The notes below the pieces were generated by a model. It did no database searches. It worked only from the letters and a program-made list of their open reading frames with translations, and was not told where the DNA came from. Positions 1 to 9,658 of a DNA stretch of 64,000 bases are shown here, piece by piece (within the stretch, counting starts at the first letter, position 1; every line of letters starts with the position of its first letter). Source of the DNA: Rubripirellula lacrimiformis (lineage in GTDB: Bacteria; Planctomycetota; Planctomycetia; Pirellulales; Pirellulaceae); assembly GCF_007741535.1 (NCBI RefSeq), contig NZ_CP036525.1:7874001-7938000 (forward strand). The letters run 5' to 3'. The translations under genes and the position numbers were made by a program.

Positions 1-1298
1 AAACCGCTGGCCAAAATCTTGCCGCCTGACACCTTGGGCAACACCGACATGACCACGTTGCCATCGTCGGTAATGGTTGGACGCACCGTCAGCACCACCC
101 CCACGTCTAGAAATTCAACGGACTGAACCGTCGTCGTTTGGACAGTTGTGGCGACGGCATAAGGCAACCGCTGGCCGATCTGGATCTTGGCTTCCTGTTG
201 ATTGATGACCGACAACTTGGGCGACGCCAGCGTCCGTGAATTGGTGCATTCCCGGATCAATTCCAGCAGCCCCGTCATGTCGCTGCCCTTGAGCCGCAGT
301 GCGACCGATGGCCCCGACTCTGCGTCGTCGGCAAATCCGCTACCTTCTAATTCAATCTGACTGTTGCCCGCCCGCACCAACGTTTTCAGGTTGATGCCGT
401 GCCGCTCGGCGTCGGTCAACGAGATTTGCATGATGTGGGCTTCGATCAACACCTGCTTGGGTGGCACATCGATCTGAGCAATGTATTGTGCGATTCGGGC
501 GTGGGCCGCTGGCGTATCTTCGATTACAAGCGTTTCGCGTGTCCTCATCTGATCAATCGGATCCGACTGACTGACGAACGCATTGCCAACCGGCGACAGC
601 AGACTATTGGCCACGTCTTCGACGTCATTGGCCGAGATATAGTTCAGCGGGTAGACCTGCAGATACCGTCCCTGCACGCGTGGATCCATCCCGGGGATTC
701 GACCACCGGTGACGTACAGCATGTTGTCCACTCGGTGCCACGAAAACCCAGCCACACCCAGGATCGCGTCCAAGACTTCATCCAGTCGCGCGCCACGGAT
801 ACTGACGGTCAGTGGACCGCCCACGTCGGGTGCCAACGCCAGGTTCAAACCATGGTGTTCGGCGATCATGCGAAGAACAGCGTTCAGATCGGCGCCTGTC
901 GCGACCAGATAAACGAGTTCGTCGTGAGTCGAAAGCTTCACGCCCTCGGGAACTGGCACTCTAGCGATCGGGATCAAATCCGCGTCGTTCATATCGCCCT
1001 GTGCGGCGACCTGCTGGACCGCGGTTGGGCGAACCCTGCGCCACAACTGGGACACCTCGGCAGCCGTTGGGTAGGCCGACGCGGATTCCAGATCGCGAAG
1101 CACTGCCACTTTCGGTACTGCGGAAGTGCTGCCAACGATGGGCAATTTGGATGGACGCTGCTGCGGTTGGTACAGCTGGACCCGATGCGGAGCAGTTCTA
1201 GGCGAAACCGAGCCCGGCGACTGCCCCGACGCAGGTGCGCAACAGACAACGCACAGCATCAGAACTCCCCCCGTCAATATTGCCCAAATGTTCTGCAT
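1..1298 (-). CDS. Secretin-type outer-membrane channel protein (PilQ/GspD-like), C-terminal end outside window
   Basis: The reading frame starts at ATG 1298 and is open to the window edge, giving about 431 residues without a stop. A signal peptide (hydrophobic stretch at residues 4-20, ending near CAPASGQS) is followed by a short Pro/Gln-rich linker. Residues about 115-180 look like a secretin/TonB short N-terminal domain (ADLNAVLRMIAEHHGLNLAL). Next come an N1-like ring-building domain with VYPLNYISANDVEDV and the start of the secretin barrel (VEFLDVGVVLTVRPTITDDG). Secretins form multimeric outer-membrane pores for type II secretion or type IV pili; which system this one serves cannot be told because its operon partners lie outside. 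It is one of two secretins here (the other at 23531-27322) and is much more compact. The family call is firm, the pathway unknown. Confidence 0.85.
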   Translation of the reverse strand, partial: MQNIWAILTGGVLMLCVVCCAPASGQSPGSVSPRTAPHRVQLYQPQQRPSKLPIVGSTSAVPKVAVLRDLESASAYPTAAEVSQLWRRVRPTAVQQVAAQGDMNDADLIPIARVPVPEGVKLSTHDELVYLVATGADLNAVLRMIAEHHGLNLALAPDVGGPLTVSIRGARLDEVLDAILGVAGFSWHRVDNMLYVTGGRIPGMDPRVQGRYLQVYPLNYISANDVEDVANSLLSPVGNAFVSQSDPIDQMRTRETLVIEDTPAAHARIAQYIAQIDVPPKQVLIEAHIMQISLTDAERHGINLKTLVRAGNSQIELEGSGFADDAESGPSVALRLKGSDMTGLLELIRECTNSRTLASPKLSVINQQEAKIQIGQRLPYAVATTVQTTTVQSVEFLDVGVVLTVRPTITDDGNVVMSVLPKVSGGKILASG

Positions 1299-1688
1299 GG
1301 TCGCCTAACTGAAGTTACCCCTCTCGGCTTGGGTGTGATTATCGAACCAGCCGTTACGATCGGTATCGGCATTCACCCTGATACGAATCGAACCAAATTG
1401 ACCATCGGGTGATCAAAAGAGCATCCGCTGCGGTTATCCGCAGCTTCGCTGGCCGATGGTCAAGCGAGCGGAGCGCCCAGCGGTTAATCTATTCCGGCTG
1501 ATCGTCGGATCTGCCATCAAATTGACTGCCCGTTTGCCAGCAAACCTCAATGCCAGCAAATGATGCCTCGCGTCCGTGATGTTCGGTCGGTCCCGTGCGG
1601 GACCCATCCTGCAAGGCGGACGCGGCCCCCCGACCGACGAATTCTCCATCGCTCTTTCATTTGATTTTCCCACCCGAGGTGCTCGCCC
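1299..1688. other. Intergenic region between divergent genes
   Basis: About 390 bases separate the secretin gene (leftward) from the FAD oxidoreductase gene (rightward), so promoters for both must lie here. I see no clear -35/-10 pair, terminator or RNA gene. Reading frames that cross it have no recognisable protein features. Confidence 0.5.
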
Positions 1689-3866
1689 ATGAAACTTCCT
1701 GAACTCGCATCCATGCGAATGGCCTTCCAGCAATTCGGTGGCCCCGCATTTCGGCCTCTGCGATGGGCGATGGGAACGTGGTTGGCTCTAGCGATTTTGT
1801 CGCCGGCCCGGGCTGACGATGCCGCGCAGTACGACGTCGTGATTTATGGCGGGACCAGTGCTGCGATCACCACCGCCGTGCAAAGTCGCCAGATGGGCAA
1901 GTCGGTGATCATCGTTTGCCCCGAAACCCACTTGGGCGGGCTGACGTCGGGCGGATTGGGATGGACCGATTCGGGCAACAAGAATGCCATCGGCGGGCTC
2001 AGTCGCCAGTTCTATCATCGCGTTTGGCAGCACTACCAACAGCCCCAGAATTGGCGTTGGGAATCCCAGAGCAAGTTTGGTGGCCGCAACCAATCGGGAC
2101 CTCGCCAGGCCGGTGACGGTTCGACCATGTGGGTGTTTGAACCGCACGTGGCCGAGCAAATTTTTGACAACTGGATGGCCGAACACAAGGTTCCCGTCCG
2201 TCGCAACCAATGGCTGGACCGATCCGATGGTGGCGTCACGATCAACAACGGTCGCATCGAATCGTTTCGCACGACCGACGGGCACGTGTATCGCGGCAAG
2301 ATGTTTGTCGACGTAACCTACGAAGGCGACCTGATGGCAGCCGCGGGAGTCGACTATCACGTCGGCCGCGAAGCGTCGTCGGTCTATGACGAATCCTACA
2401 ACGGCGTCCAGGTCGGCGTACTGCACCATGCCCACCACTTCAAACAACCTGTCGATCCCTACGTCACACCGGGTGACCCCAGCAGCGGATTGCTGCCACT
2501 GATCAGCGGGGACCCACCTGGTAAACGCGGGGAAGCGGACGATCGCGTTCAGGCATACTGTTTCCGAATGTGCTTGACCAACGTGGATGACAACCGCATC
2601 CCGTTTGCCAAACCGGCCGGCTATGACGCCGACGAATACGCACTGCTGCTGCGAGTCTTCGACACCGGTTGGCGGGACATGTTCCAGAAATTTGACCCGA
2701 TGCCCAACCGCAAGACCGACACCAACAATCACGGTCCGGTCAGCACGGACTACATCGGCGCCAACTACGACTACCCCGAAGCCGACTACGAACGTCGCAA
2801 GGAAATCATCGCCGATCACGAGCGGTATCAGAAAGGGCTGATGTACTTCATGGCCAACGACGATCGAGTGCCCGAGGACGTGCGCACAGCGATGTCCAAA
2901 TGGGGCCTGCCCAAGGATGAATTCCCCGACACCGGCGGATGGCCGCATCAACTTTACATTCGCGAAGCACGTCGCATGATCGGTCACTACGTGATGACCC
3001 AACAAGACTGCTTGGATCAAAAGGAAACGCCGTCGTCGATCGGGATGGGTTCCTACACGTTGGATTCTCACAACACCCAGCGGTACGTTAAACCGGATGG
3101 TTTTGTCCAAAACGAAGGCGACATCGGCGTCCACACCCCACGCCCCTATCGGATTTCCTACGGGTCGATTGTCCCCAAGAAATCGCAGTGCCAAAACTTG
3201 TTGGTGCCGGTCTGCGTTTCATCCAGTCACATCGCGTTCGGTTCGATTCGAATGGAACCTGTGTTCATGATTCTGGGCCAATCGGCGGCCACCGCAGCCT
3301 GCCTGTCGATCGACCAAGACATCGCGGTCCAGGACCTGGACTACGCGGCCCTTCGCGACCAACTGATTTCCGACGGCCAAGTGCTGCAGTGGGATCGTGC
3401 AGCGGCGCCGAAGTCCAAAAGAGATCACGATTCGTTTTCTTCGCGTCAACTAGAGGGCACCGTCGTCGATGACATGAACGCCAAGTTTTCGGGGCTGTGG
3501 AATCAATCGATGGCGAACCAACCGTTTGTCGACATTGGATACCACCACAACCGCGCCGAACCCGACGCCGACGCTTCGGCAACCTTCACCGCCAAACTTG
3601 CCGCCGGCCGATACCGGGTCCAGTTGGCCTATCCGGTCAATTCCAACCGGGCGACCAACGTGCCCGTCACCATCAAGCACGCAGATGGCGAGACCAAGGT
3701 CGTGGTGAACCAGCGGACGGCACCAACGGTCGACCGGCTATTCGTTGATTTGGGGCAGTATACATTCGGCGCCGGCGGCGACGCATCGGTTCGCGTCCAG
3801 ACGGCGGGTACCGATGGATATGTCGTTGTCGACGCAGTCCGCTGGCTGCCGGTAAAAAACGACTGA
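1689..3866 (+). CDS. Secreted FAD-dependent oxidoreductase with C-terminal golvesin/xanthan-lyase-type domain
   Basis: This 725-aa protein belongs to the FAD_oxidored (PF12831) group. A signal peptide covers about residues 1-43 (hydrophobic WLALAILSPA, cut near ARADDA). The dinucleotide-binding motif YDVVIYGGTSAAITTAVQ lies at 48-65, followed by the family signature LGGLTSGGLGWTD (82-94). The C-terminal 135 residues (from about FVDIGYHHNRAEPD) form a beta-rich module like the golvesin/Xly carbohydrate-binding-type domain, ending DGYVVVDAVRWLPV. Related genes in planctomycetes lie in loci for breakdown of complex glycans, but the substrate is not known. A Gfo/Idh/MocA oxidoreductase follows on the same strand, suggesting a shared catabolic role. 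A paralogue with the same architecture is at 42629-44713. Confidence 0.85.
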   Translation: MKLPELASMRMAFQQFGGPAFRPLRWAMGTWLALAILSPARADDAAQYDVVIYGGTSAAITTAVQSRQMGKSVIIVCPETHLGGLTSGGLGWTDSGNKNAIGGLSRQFYHRVWQHYQQPQNWRWESQSKFGGRNQSGPRQAGDGSTMWVFEPHVAEQIFDNWMAEHKVPVRRNQWLDRSDGGVTINNGRIESFRTTDGHVYRGKMFVDVTYEGDLMAAAGVDYHVGREASSVYDESYNGVQVGVLHHAHHFKQPVDPYVTPGDPSSGLLPLISGDPPGKRGEADDRVQAYCFRMCLTNVDDNRIPFAKPAGYDADEYALLLRVFDTGWRDMFQKFDPMPNRKTDTNNHGPVSTDYIGANYDYPEADYERRKEIIADHERYQKGLMYFMANDDRVPEDVRTAMSKWGLPKDEFPDTGGWPHQLYIREARRMIGHYVMTQQDCLDQKETPSSIGMGSYTLDSHNTQRYVKPDGFVQNEGDIGVHTPRPYRISYGSIVPKKSQCQNLLVPVCVSSSHIAFGSIRMEPVFMILGQSAATAACLSIDQDIAVQDLDYAALRDQLISDGQVLQWDRAAAPKSKRDHDSFSSRQLEGTVVDDMNAKFSGLWNQSMANQPFVDIGYHHNRAEPDADASATFTAKLAAGRYRVQLAYPVNSNRATNVPVTIKHADGETKVVVNQRTAPTVDRLFVDLGQYTFGAGGDASVRVQTAGTDGYVVVDAVRWLPVKND

Positions 3867-4002
3867 TCGCCCCACGCTGGATGCCGAAGATTCTCAAGAA
3901 GCCTAGAAAAAACACACCTTAGGTAGTGCCAAGGGTGACAAATTCAGCGATAATGCTTCCCAAACGACACACCCCCACCCCATTTATATGGACTTTCACG
4001 AT

Positions 4003-5445
4003 ATGAGCCGCTTGAACCGTCGTCATTTCATCGCCACTACTGTCGCCGCGGGGGTGACCACGTCATTGGCGCCACGATCGCTTCGAGCGGCCAACGCAAA
4101 CAGCGAAGTCAACATCGGCTTCATCAGCTGTGGCAGCCGGGCGGGCCAATTGATGGGCCAGTTCGACAAGATCGAAGGCGTCAACATTGTTGGGCTTTGC
4201 GACGTGGATGAAAACCGCGTTGCTGCGGCCAAGAAACGATACCCCAAAGCGGACACCTACACCGATCTTCGCGAACTGATCGCCAACGACAACCTGGACG
4301 CGATCGTCGTGGCGACCTGCAACCACTGGCACTGTTTGGCCGCGATCTGGGCCATGGAAGCCGGCAAGGACGTGTACGTCGAAAAACCACTTTCGCACAG
4401 TCAGTGGGAAGGCCGTCAAACGGTCGCCGCCGCTCGCAAATACAACCGGATCTGCCAACTGGGCACCCAACAACGATCCGACCCGATGCAGGCGGAAATC
4501 AAGAAGTTCCTGCACGAAGAAAAAGCGTTGGGCAAGATCGAGGCCGCGCGAGTCAACCGGTACGGCATCCGTGGCCCGATCGGCAAACGCGACACGCCGC
4601 TAGAAATCGAAAAGAACGTGGCTTACGACCTATGGCTTGGCCCAGCCGAAGACCAGCCATTGTTCCGCAACCAACTGCACTATGATTGGCACTGGGATTG
4701 GAACACCGGCAGCGGCGAAATGGGCAACTGGGGCGTTCACGTGTTGGACGATTGCCGCAACAACGTGTTCCAAGACTCGGTCGCACTGCCCAGCCGCATC
4801 ATGGGTGGCGGCGGACGAATCGCCTACAACGACGCTGGCCAAACCCCCAACGTCCACTTCACCTACTTTGACACCGGCGATATCCCGGTCGTCATCGGGC
4901 TGTCGAATCTGCCCAGCGCACCGGGCGGCAAGAAGAGCCCAGGCCATCCCGGACCTGGCAGCGGATACGTGGCCTACTGCGAAGGCGGTCGTTTCGAAGG
5001 CCAACGCGGTCGCGGAGCAGCCTACGACAGCGATGGCAAGAAGATCCGTGACTTCAAGGGCAACAACGGCGACGTCCTGCACCAACGCAACTTCATCGAA
5101 GCCGTCCGTGCCCAAGACCGCTCGATCCTGAACGCCGAAGTCGAAGTCGGTAACGACAGCACGGGCTGGTGCAACCTCGCCAACATCGCCTTCCGCGCCG
5201 GCACCAACCAAGATGCCGTCGAAGTCGGCGCTGTCGACCTGCCACAGTGGGATACCCTGATCGGCGAGATGACCGAGCACTTGTCCGCGTACGACATGGA
5301 CTTTTCCAACGACCAGATCCGCGTCAGCCCGATGTTGACCCTGGACGAAAAGACCGAACAGTTCACCGGCGACAATGCCCAGGCTGCCAACGAACTGCTG
5401 CGTCGTCAGTATCGCGAAGGTTTCGAAGTCCCGGAATTGGTCTGA
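4003..5445 (+). CDS. Tat-exported Gfo/Idh/MocA family oxidoreductase
   Basis: A 480-aa NAD(P)-dependent sugar-oxidoreductase-like protein. It begins with a twin-arginine signal (MSRLNRRHFIATT followed by a hydrophobic stretch, cut near SLRAANA). I start at ATG 4003 because it places the RR motif at the usual distance; an in-frame ATG lies 15 bases upstream at 3988. The Rossmann domain shows VNIGFISCGSRAG, and the family's conserved lysine motif appears as VEKPLSH. The C-terminal half is the usual alpha/beta substrate domain. Planctomycetes encode dozens of exported members with unassigned substrates. The gene lies 136 bases after the FAD oxidoreductase and is closed by a strong terminator at 5518-5567, so the two may form one transcript. 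Confidence 0.88.
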   Translation: MSRLNRRHFIATTVAAGVTTSLAPRSLRAANANSEVNIGFISCGSRAGQLMGQFDKIEGVNIVGLCDVDENRVAAAKKRYPKADTYTDLRELIANDNLDAIVVATCNHWHCLAAIWAMEAGKDVYVEKPLSHSQWEGRQTVAAARKYNRICQLGTQQRSDPMQAEIKKFLHEEKALGKIEAARVNRYGIRGPIGKRDTPLEIEKNVAYDLWLGPAEDQPLFRNQLHYDWHWDWNTGSGEMGNWGVHVLDDCRNNVFQDSVALPSRIMGGGGRIAYNDAGQTPNVHFTYFDTGDIPVVIGLSNLPSAPGGKKSPGHPGPGSGYVAYCEGGRFEGQRGRGAAYDSDGKKIRDFKGNNGDVLHQRNFIEAVRAQDRSILNAEVEVGNDSTGWCNLANIAFRAGTNQDAVEVGAVDLPQWDTLIGEMTEHLSAYDMDFSNDQIRVSPMLTLDEKTEQFTGDNAQAANELLRRQYREGFEVPELV

Positions 5446-5471
5446 TCATCCGACCGGACTGACCGATCAAG

Positions 5472-5519
5472 GATCCGATCCATAGGCGATCCGATCCGTT
5501 AGCGATCTGATCCATTAGC
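5472..5519. repeat. Three tandem 16-bp repeats before the terminator
   Basis: Three adjacent units of the form GATCCGATCCnTnAGC occupy 5472-5487, 5488-5503 and 5504-5519, differing at one to three positions. They run straight into the left arm of the terminator hairpin, whose first bases (GCGATCATGG) look like the start of a fourth, diverged unit. The function is unknown; the array may have arisen by slippage. Confidence 0.75.
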
Positions 5520-5567
5520 GATCATGGGGGGGGGTGAGAAAACACGGCTCCCCATGATCGCTTTTTT
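5518..5567 (+). terminator. Rho-independent terminator after the oxidoreductase gene
   Basis: A perfect 12-bp stem, GCGATCATGGGG (5518-5529) with CCCCATGATCGC (5550-5561), encloses a 20-base loop and is followed by six T residues (5562-5567). It closes the transcript of the Gfo/Idh/MocA gene and separates it from the PSCyt gene that starts 38 bases later. Confidence 0.85.
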
Positions 5568-5605
5568 GTTTCTCAACTGCCCGCCACGTCGCCCCTGTTG
5601 GTTCC

Positions 5606-8215
5606 ATGCATTCTCTCAGCCGCCGGCTTGTCTTGTCGCTGGTGACCACTGTGTCGGCCGCAACCATTGTGATCGCAATCACGATCAAGGTTCTGGCATC
5701 CGGCCCCGCTGACGCGGCGAAACCGGTTTCGTTTGATCGCGACATTCGACCCTTGCTGTCGGATCGATGCTTTGCCTGCCATGGCCCCGACGAAGGCACT
5801 CGCGAAGCCGGGTTACGACTGGACCTGCGTAGCGACGCAGTGGACAGTGGCGCGATCGTGCCTGGCCAACCGGATCAATCCGAAGCCTTCCTTCGGATCA
5901 TCAGCGACGATGCCGATGATGTGATGCCACCGACCGATGCACACAAACCGGTCATGCCCGCTGAACAGGCGTTGATTCGCCAATGGATTTCCGACGGCGC
6001 CGCTTACGAAACTCATTGGGCTTATCGCGATTTGGTTCGCCCGGCGGTTCCGCTAATCGGCGATGCGACCGGCGGCGAGAATGACGCCGCCAACCCGATC
6101 GACGCATTCCTGTTGGATCGCCTGCACGACCAAGGGCTGACGTATTCGCCTGCTGCCGACACGACGACATTGCTTCGCCGCATCCATTTGGACCTAACCG
6201 GAATCCCGCCGGGCAGCGAAGCGATGGAACCGCACTGGGCCGAACTGGCATCACCTGCCCCTCACCCGTTCACCCCGCAGACGATCGGCGCGATGGTCGA
6301 CCAACTGCTGACCACCACGGCGTATGCCGAACGGATGGCGGTGCATTGGTTGGACTTGGTGCGATACGCCGATACGATCGGATACCACAGCGACAAGCCG
6401 CGGGAAGTATCTGCGTACCGCGACTATGTGATCGATGCCTTTCATTCCAACAAGCCATTCGACCAGTTCACCATCGAACAGCTCGCCGGCGATCTGCTGG
6501 ACGCCCCGACACGCGAACAGCTGATCGCATCCGGGTACAACCGGTTGCTGCAAACAACCGAAGAGGGCGGGGCACAGCCCAAGGAATACATCGCCATCTA
6601 TGCCGCCGACCGCGTACGGAATGTATCCAGCGTGTGGATGGGGCAAACCGTTGGCTGCGCCCAATGCCACGACCATAAATACGACCCGATCACCGCACGC
6701 GATTTCTATTCGCTGGCCGCCTACTTTGCCGACATCGAAGAACAAGCCGTCGGGGTTCAGAAACCGAACCTGTCGCTGGCCACCCCCACAGACGACGCAC
6801 GGCTATCACAACTAGAAGCCGAACGGGATTCACGCAGCCTGGCGAATCGACTGGCAGCCGATCCGAAACTCGCCCTACAGGTGGCGGCATCCCAAATCAT
6901 CTGGGAATCGGAAACGCGATCGGCGATTCGAGCGGGCGACAAGACGGCCGCGAAGATCGACGGCAAAGTCCGATCCGCATTGATGGTCGACCGAAACCAA
7001 CGCACGGCCGAACAAGCGTTGCAGGTGAGCCAGTACTATCAATCGATTGCACCGGAGACGAAAGCGGTTCGCGACGAAGCGGCTGCTGCGGAGAAAACGT
7101 TGGCGGAATTTCGTGATTCGATCCGCACCACGTTGATTTCCAAGTCGCTCGGCGAGCCACGGGTCACTCGCATTTTGCCGCGTGGCAATTGGCTGGACGA
7201 ATCGGGGCCGATCGTCGAACCTGCGCCTCCTGCATTCCTGCCCGGTCAACCATCGGCCGGGCGCCGCGGCACCCGGCTGGATCTAGCCCGATGGATCGTC
7301 GACCCGCAAAACCCGCTGACCGCACGCACGACCGTGAACCGGCTTTGGAAGATCTTTTTTGGCCAAGGACTTTCGGCCAACCTGGACGACCTGGGCGGGC
7401 AGGGACAACCGCCAACGCACCCCGAACTGCTGGACTGGTTGGCGGTAGAGTTCATCGAATCGGGCTGGAACGTTCAACACATCGTGCGGCTGATCACCAC
7501 GTCGCAAGCCTACTCGCAATCATCCCATGGCAGCCCCGAACTGCTGGCCGCCGACCCATCCAACCGCCTACTGGGACGCCAGGGCCGTTGGCGATTGGAG
7601 GCGGAATTTGTTCGCGACGCCGCACTATCGATCAGCGGATTGCTGCAAGACGAAACCGTCGGCGGCAAGAGCGTCAAACCGTACCAACCGGCCGGTTATT
7701 GGCAGCACCTGAACTTCCCCAAACGTCAGTGGCAAACCGATCAAGGCGAAAGCCTGTACCGCCGCAGTCTGTACACGTTTTGGTGCCGTACTTTTTTGCA
7801 TCCGGCGATGATCGCCTTTGACGCCCCCAGTCGCGAAGAATGCACGGCCCAACGTTCGCGGTCGAACATCCCCCAACAAGCCTTGGTGCTGTTGAACGAC
7901 CCTGTGTTCGTCGAAACCGCCCGCGTGTTTGCCGAACGCATGATCTCGTCGGGCGGTGACAGCGCATCGAAAAGGATCGATTGGGCGATCCGCCGTGCAA
8001 TGTCGCGGCCCAGCACCGCTAGCGAACAATCGACGCTAATCGAACTGTACGAAAACCAAAAACGACGGTTCGATTCGGCCCCCGATGACGCCCAAGCCTT
8101 GATCGGCGTGGGCCAATGGCCTGTACCGGACCAGATTTCTGCTGCTGAACTTGCCGCCTGGACTCAGGTCGCGCGAGCAATCATCAGCGCTTACGAAACC
8201 ACCTCGCGTTCCTAA
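5606..8215 (+). CDS. PSCyt1/DUF1549/DUF1553 planctomycete cytochrome-like protein
   Basis: An 869-aa exported protein with the three-part layout typical of Planctomycetes. An N-terminal membrane/signal segment covers residues 10-32. The PSCyt1 domain (about 42-140) carries the haem c motif CFACH at 55-59 (GPDEG follows). The DUF1549/PSCyt2 region (about 165-385) carries a second CxxCH, CAQCH in VGCAQCHDHKYDPI. The DUF1553/PSD1 domain (about 555-840) contains NPLTARTTVNRLWKIFFGQG and the typical end. The biochemical role of this family is not established; an electron-transfer or redox function outside the cytoplasmic membrane is inferred from the haem motifs. The DUF1501 partner gene starts 5 bases after its stop, the usual two-gene operon. 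Confidence 0.92.
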   Translation: MHSLSRRLVLSLVTTVSAATIVIAITIKVLASGPADAAKPVSFDRDIRPLLSDRCFACHGPDEGTREAGLRLDLRSDAVDSGAIVPGQPDQSEAFLRIISDDADDVMPPTDAHKPVMPAEQALIRQWISDGAAYETHWAYRDLVRPAVPLIGDATGGENDAANPIDAFLLDRLHDQGLTYSPAADTTTLLRRIHLDLTGIPPGSEAMEPHWAELASPAPHPFTPQTIGAMVDQLLTTTAYAERMAVHWLDLVRYADTIGYHSDKPREVSAYRDYVIDAFHSNKPFDQFTIEQLAGDLLDAPTREQLIASGYNRLLQTTEEGGAQPKEYIAIYAADRVRNVSSVWMGQTVGCAQCHDHKYDPITARDFYSLAAYFADIEEQAVGVQKPNLSLATPTDDARLSQLEAERDSRSLANRLAADPKLALQVAASQIIWESETRSAIRAGDKTAAKIDGKVRSALMVDRNQRTAEQALQVSQYYQSIAPETKAVRDEAAAAEKTLAEFRDSIRTTLISKSLGEPRVTRILPRGNWLDESGPIVEPAPPAFLPGQPSAGRRGTRLDLARWIVDPQNPLTARTTVNRLWKIFFGQGLSANLDDLGGQGQPPTHPELLDWLAVEFIESGWNVQHIVRLITTSQAYSQSSHGSPELLAADPSNRLLGRQGRWRLEAEFVRDAALSISGLLQDETVGGKSVKPYQPAGYWQHLNFPKRQWQTDQGESLYRRSLYTFWCRTFLHPAMIAFDAPSREECTAQRSRSNIPQQALVLLNDPVFVETARVFAERMISSGGDSASKRIDWAIRRAMSRPSTASEQSTLIELYENQKRRFDSAPDDAQALIGVGQWPVPDQISAAELAAWTQVARAIISAYETTSRS

Positions 8216-8220
8216 CCACC

Positions 8221-9633
8221 ATGCCTGACCCCATTCAACGACGAACGTTTCTGCGATCCGGCACCGTTGGAATCGGCGCCGCAGCGCTGGCTAGCCAGTT
8301 GATCCGCGATCGCGCCTGGGGATCCGCCAGCAGCGAACAGGCAACGGTCAGCCATCATCCGGCAAAGGCGAAACGAGTCATCTTCTTGTGCATGGCCGGC
8401 GGCCCGTCGCACCTTGAAACGCTGGACTACAAATCAAAGCTAGCCGAAATGGACGGCAAGCCGATGCCGGCATCCATCACCGCCGGCCAACCGATCGCCC
8501 AACTGCAGGGCAAAGCACTCACTTGCTTGGGACCACAGACCACGTTCGCCAAGCATGGTCAATCGGGCCAGGAGATCGCCGCGACGCTTCCGCACATTGC
8601 CAAGTTGGCGGACGACATTGCGATCGTGCGATCGATGACGACCGAACAAATCAATCATGATCCCGCCCACACATTCATGAACTGCGGCTCCCAAATTTCG
8701 GGCCGCCCCTGCATGGGATCCTGGATCCAATATGGACTGGGAAGCGAATCCGAGAACCTGCCCGGATTCGTCGTGCTGACGTCCGTTGGCGGCGGCCAAT
8801 CCCAACCCATTGCGTCGCGACAATGGCACAGCGGTTTCCTGCCCAGCCGATTCCAAGGCGTCCACTTCCACTCCAAAGGCGACCCAGTCCTGTACGTTGG
8901 CAACCCGCCCGGCGTCCAGCGAACTGACCAACGCAGCGTCATCGACGCCGTCAACGCGCTGAACCAGCAGCGTTTCCAGATCGCCGAGAACCCCGAGATC
9001 GCGACCACGATCTCGCAATACGAACTGGCATTCCGGATGCAGGCCAGCGTGCCCGAACTGGTCGATCTGTCCAGCGAATCGCAGAGCACGCTGGATCGAT
9101 ACGGAGCCACGCCTGGTGACGGATCGTTCGCCAGCAACTGTTTGTTGGCGCGCCGATTGGCCCAGCGGGGCGTCCGGTTCATCCAGCTGTATCACCGCGG
9201 ATGGGACCATCACGGTGGCGTCAAAAAGGGTGTCGAGGTGACTTCAAAACTGGTCGACCAAGCCAGTTGGGCACTGGTCGACGACCTGAAGCGGCGCGGC
9301 ATGCTGGATGACACGCTAGTGGTTTGGGGTGGCGAGTTTGGGCGCACGCCGATGTCACAAGGCAGCAAGACCAACCCCGGCCGCGACCACCACATCAAAG
9401 GTTTTTCCCTGTGGATGGCCGGGGGCGGAATCCGCGGCGGCGTGACTCACGGATCCACCGACGACTTCGGCTACAACGCGGTCGAAAATCCCGTCAGCGT
9501 CCATGACTTCCACGCCACGATGCTGCACCTGTTAGGGATCCAACACGAACAATTCACCTATCGCCATCAAGGCCTGGACATGAAATTGACAGGCGTCGAA
9601 CCAGCCCAGGTCGTCACCCCGATCCTGGCATAA
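8221..9633 (+). CDS. Tat-exported DUF1501 protein (sulfatase-like fold)
   Basis: A 470-aa DUF1501 protein, the standard operon partner of PSCyt/DUF1553 proteins. It starts with a twin-arginine signal (IQRRTFLRSGTVGIGAA at about 5-21). Family motifs include FLCMAGGPSHLETLDYK, VVWGGEFGRTPMSQG and GRDHHIKGFSLWMAGGG, which resemble alkaline-phosphatase-superfamily metal-binding segments. Its substrate is unknown. It is the last gene of the operon; the tandem palindromic repeats beginning at 9659 lie just downstream. Confidence 0.92.
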   Translation: MPDPIQRRTFLRSGTVGIGAAALASQLIRDRAWGSASSEQATVSHHPAKAKRVIFLCMAGGPSHLETLDYKSKLAEMDGKPMPASITAGQPIAQLQGKALTCLGPQTTFAKHGQSGQEIAATLPHIAKLADDIAIVRSMTTEQINHDPAHTFMNCGSQISGRPCMGSWIQYGLGSESENLPGFVVLTSVGGGQSQPIASRQWHSGFLPSRFQGVHFHSKGDPVLYVGNPPGVQRTDQRSVIDAVNALNQQRFQIAENPEIATTISQYELAFRMQASVPELVDLSSESQSTLDRYGATPGDGSFASNCLLARRLAQRGVRFIQLYHRGWDHHGGVKKGVEVTSKLVDQASWALVDDLKRRGMLDDTLVVWGGEFGRTPMSQGSKTNPGRDHHIKGFSLWMAGGGIRGGVTHGSTDDFGYNAVENPVSVHDFHATMLHLLGIQHEQFTYRHQGLDMKLTGVEPAQVVTPILA

Positions 9634-9658
9634 CACCCCGGCCGAAACACGAAATTCC

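Noticed and set aside
399-1412. Rightward 337-codon frame at the window start
   Set aside because: It is antisense to the secretin gene, whose minus-strand translation shows a signal peptide and clear secretin domains.
1788-3194. Leftward 468-codon frame inside the first FAD oxidoreductase
   Set aside because: Antisense shadow of a gene with strong FAD and family motifs; its peptide has no domain.
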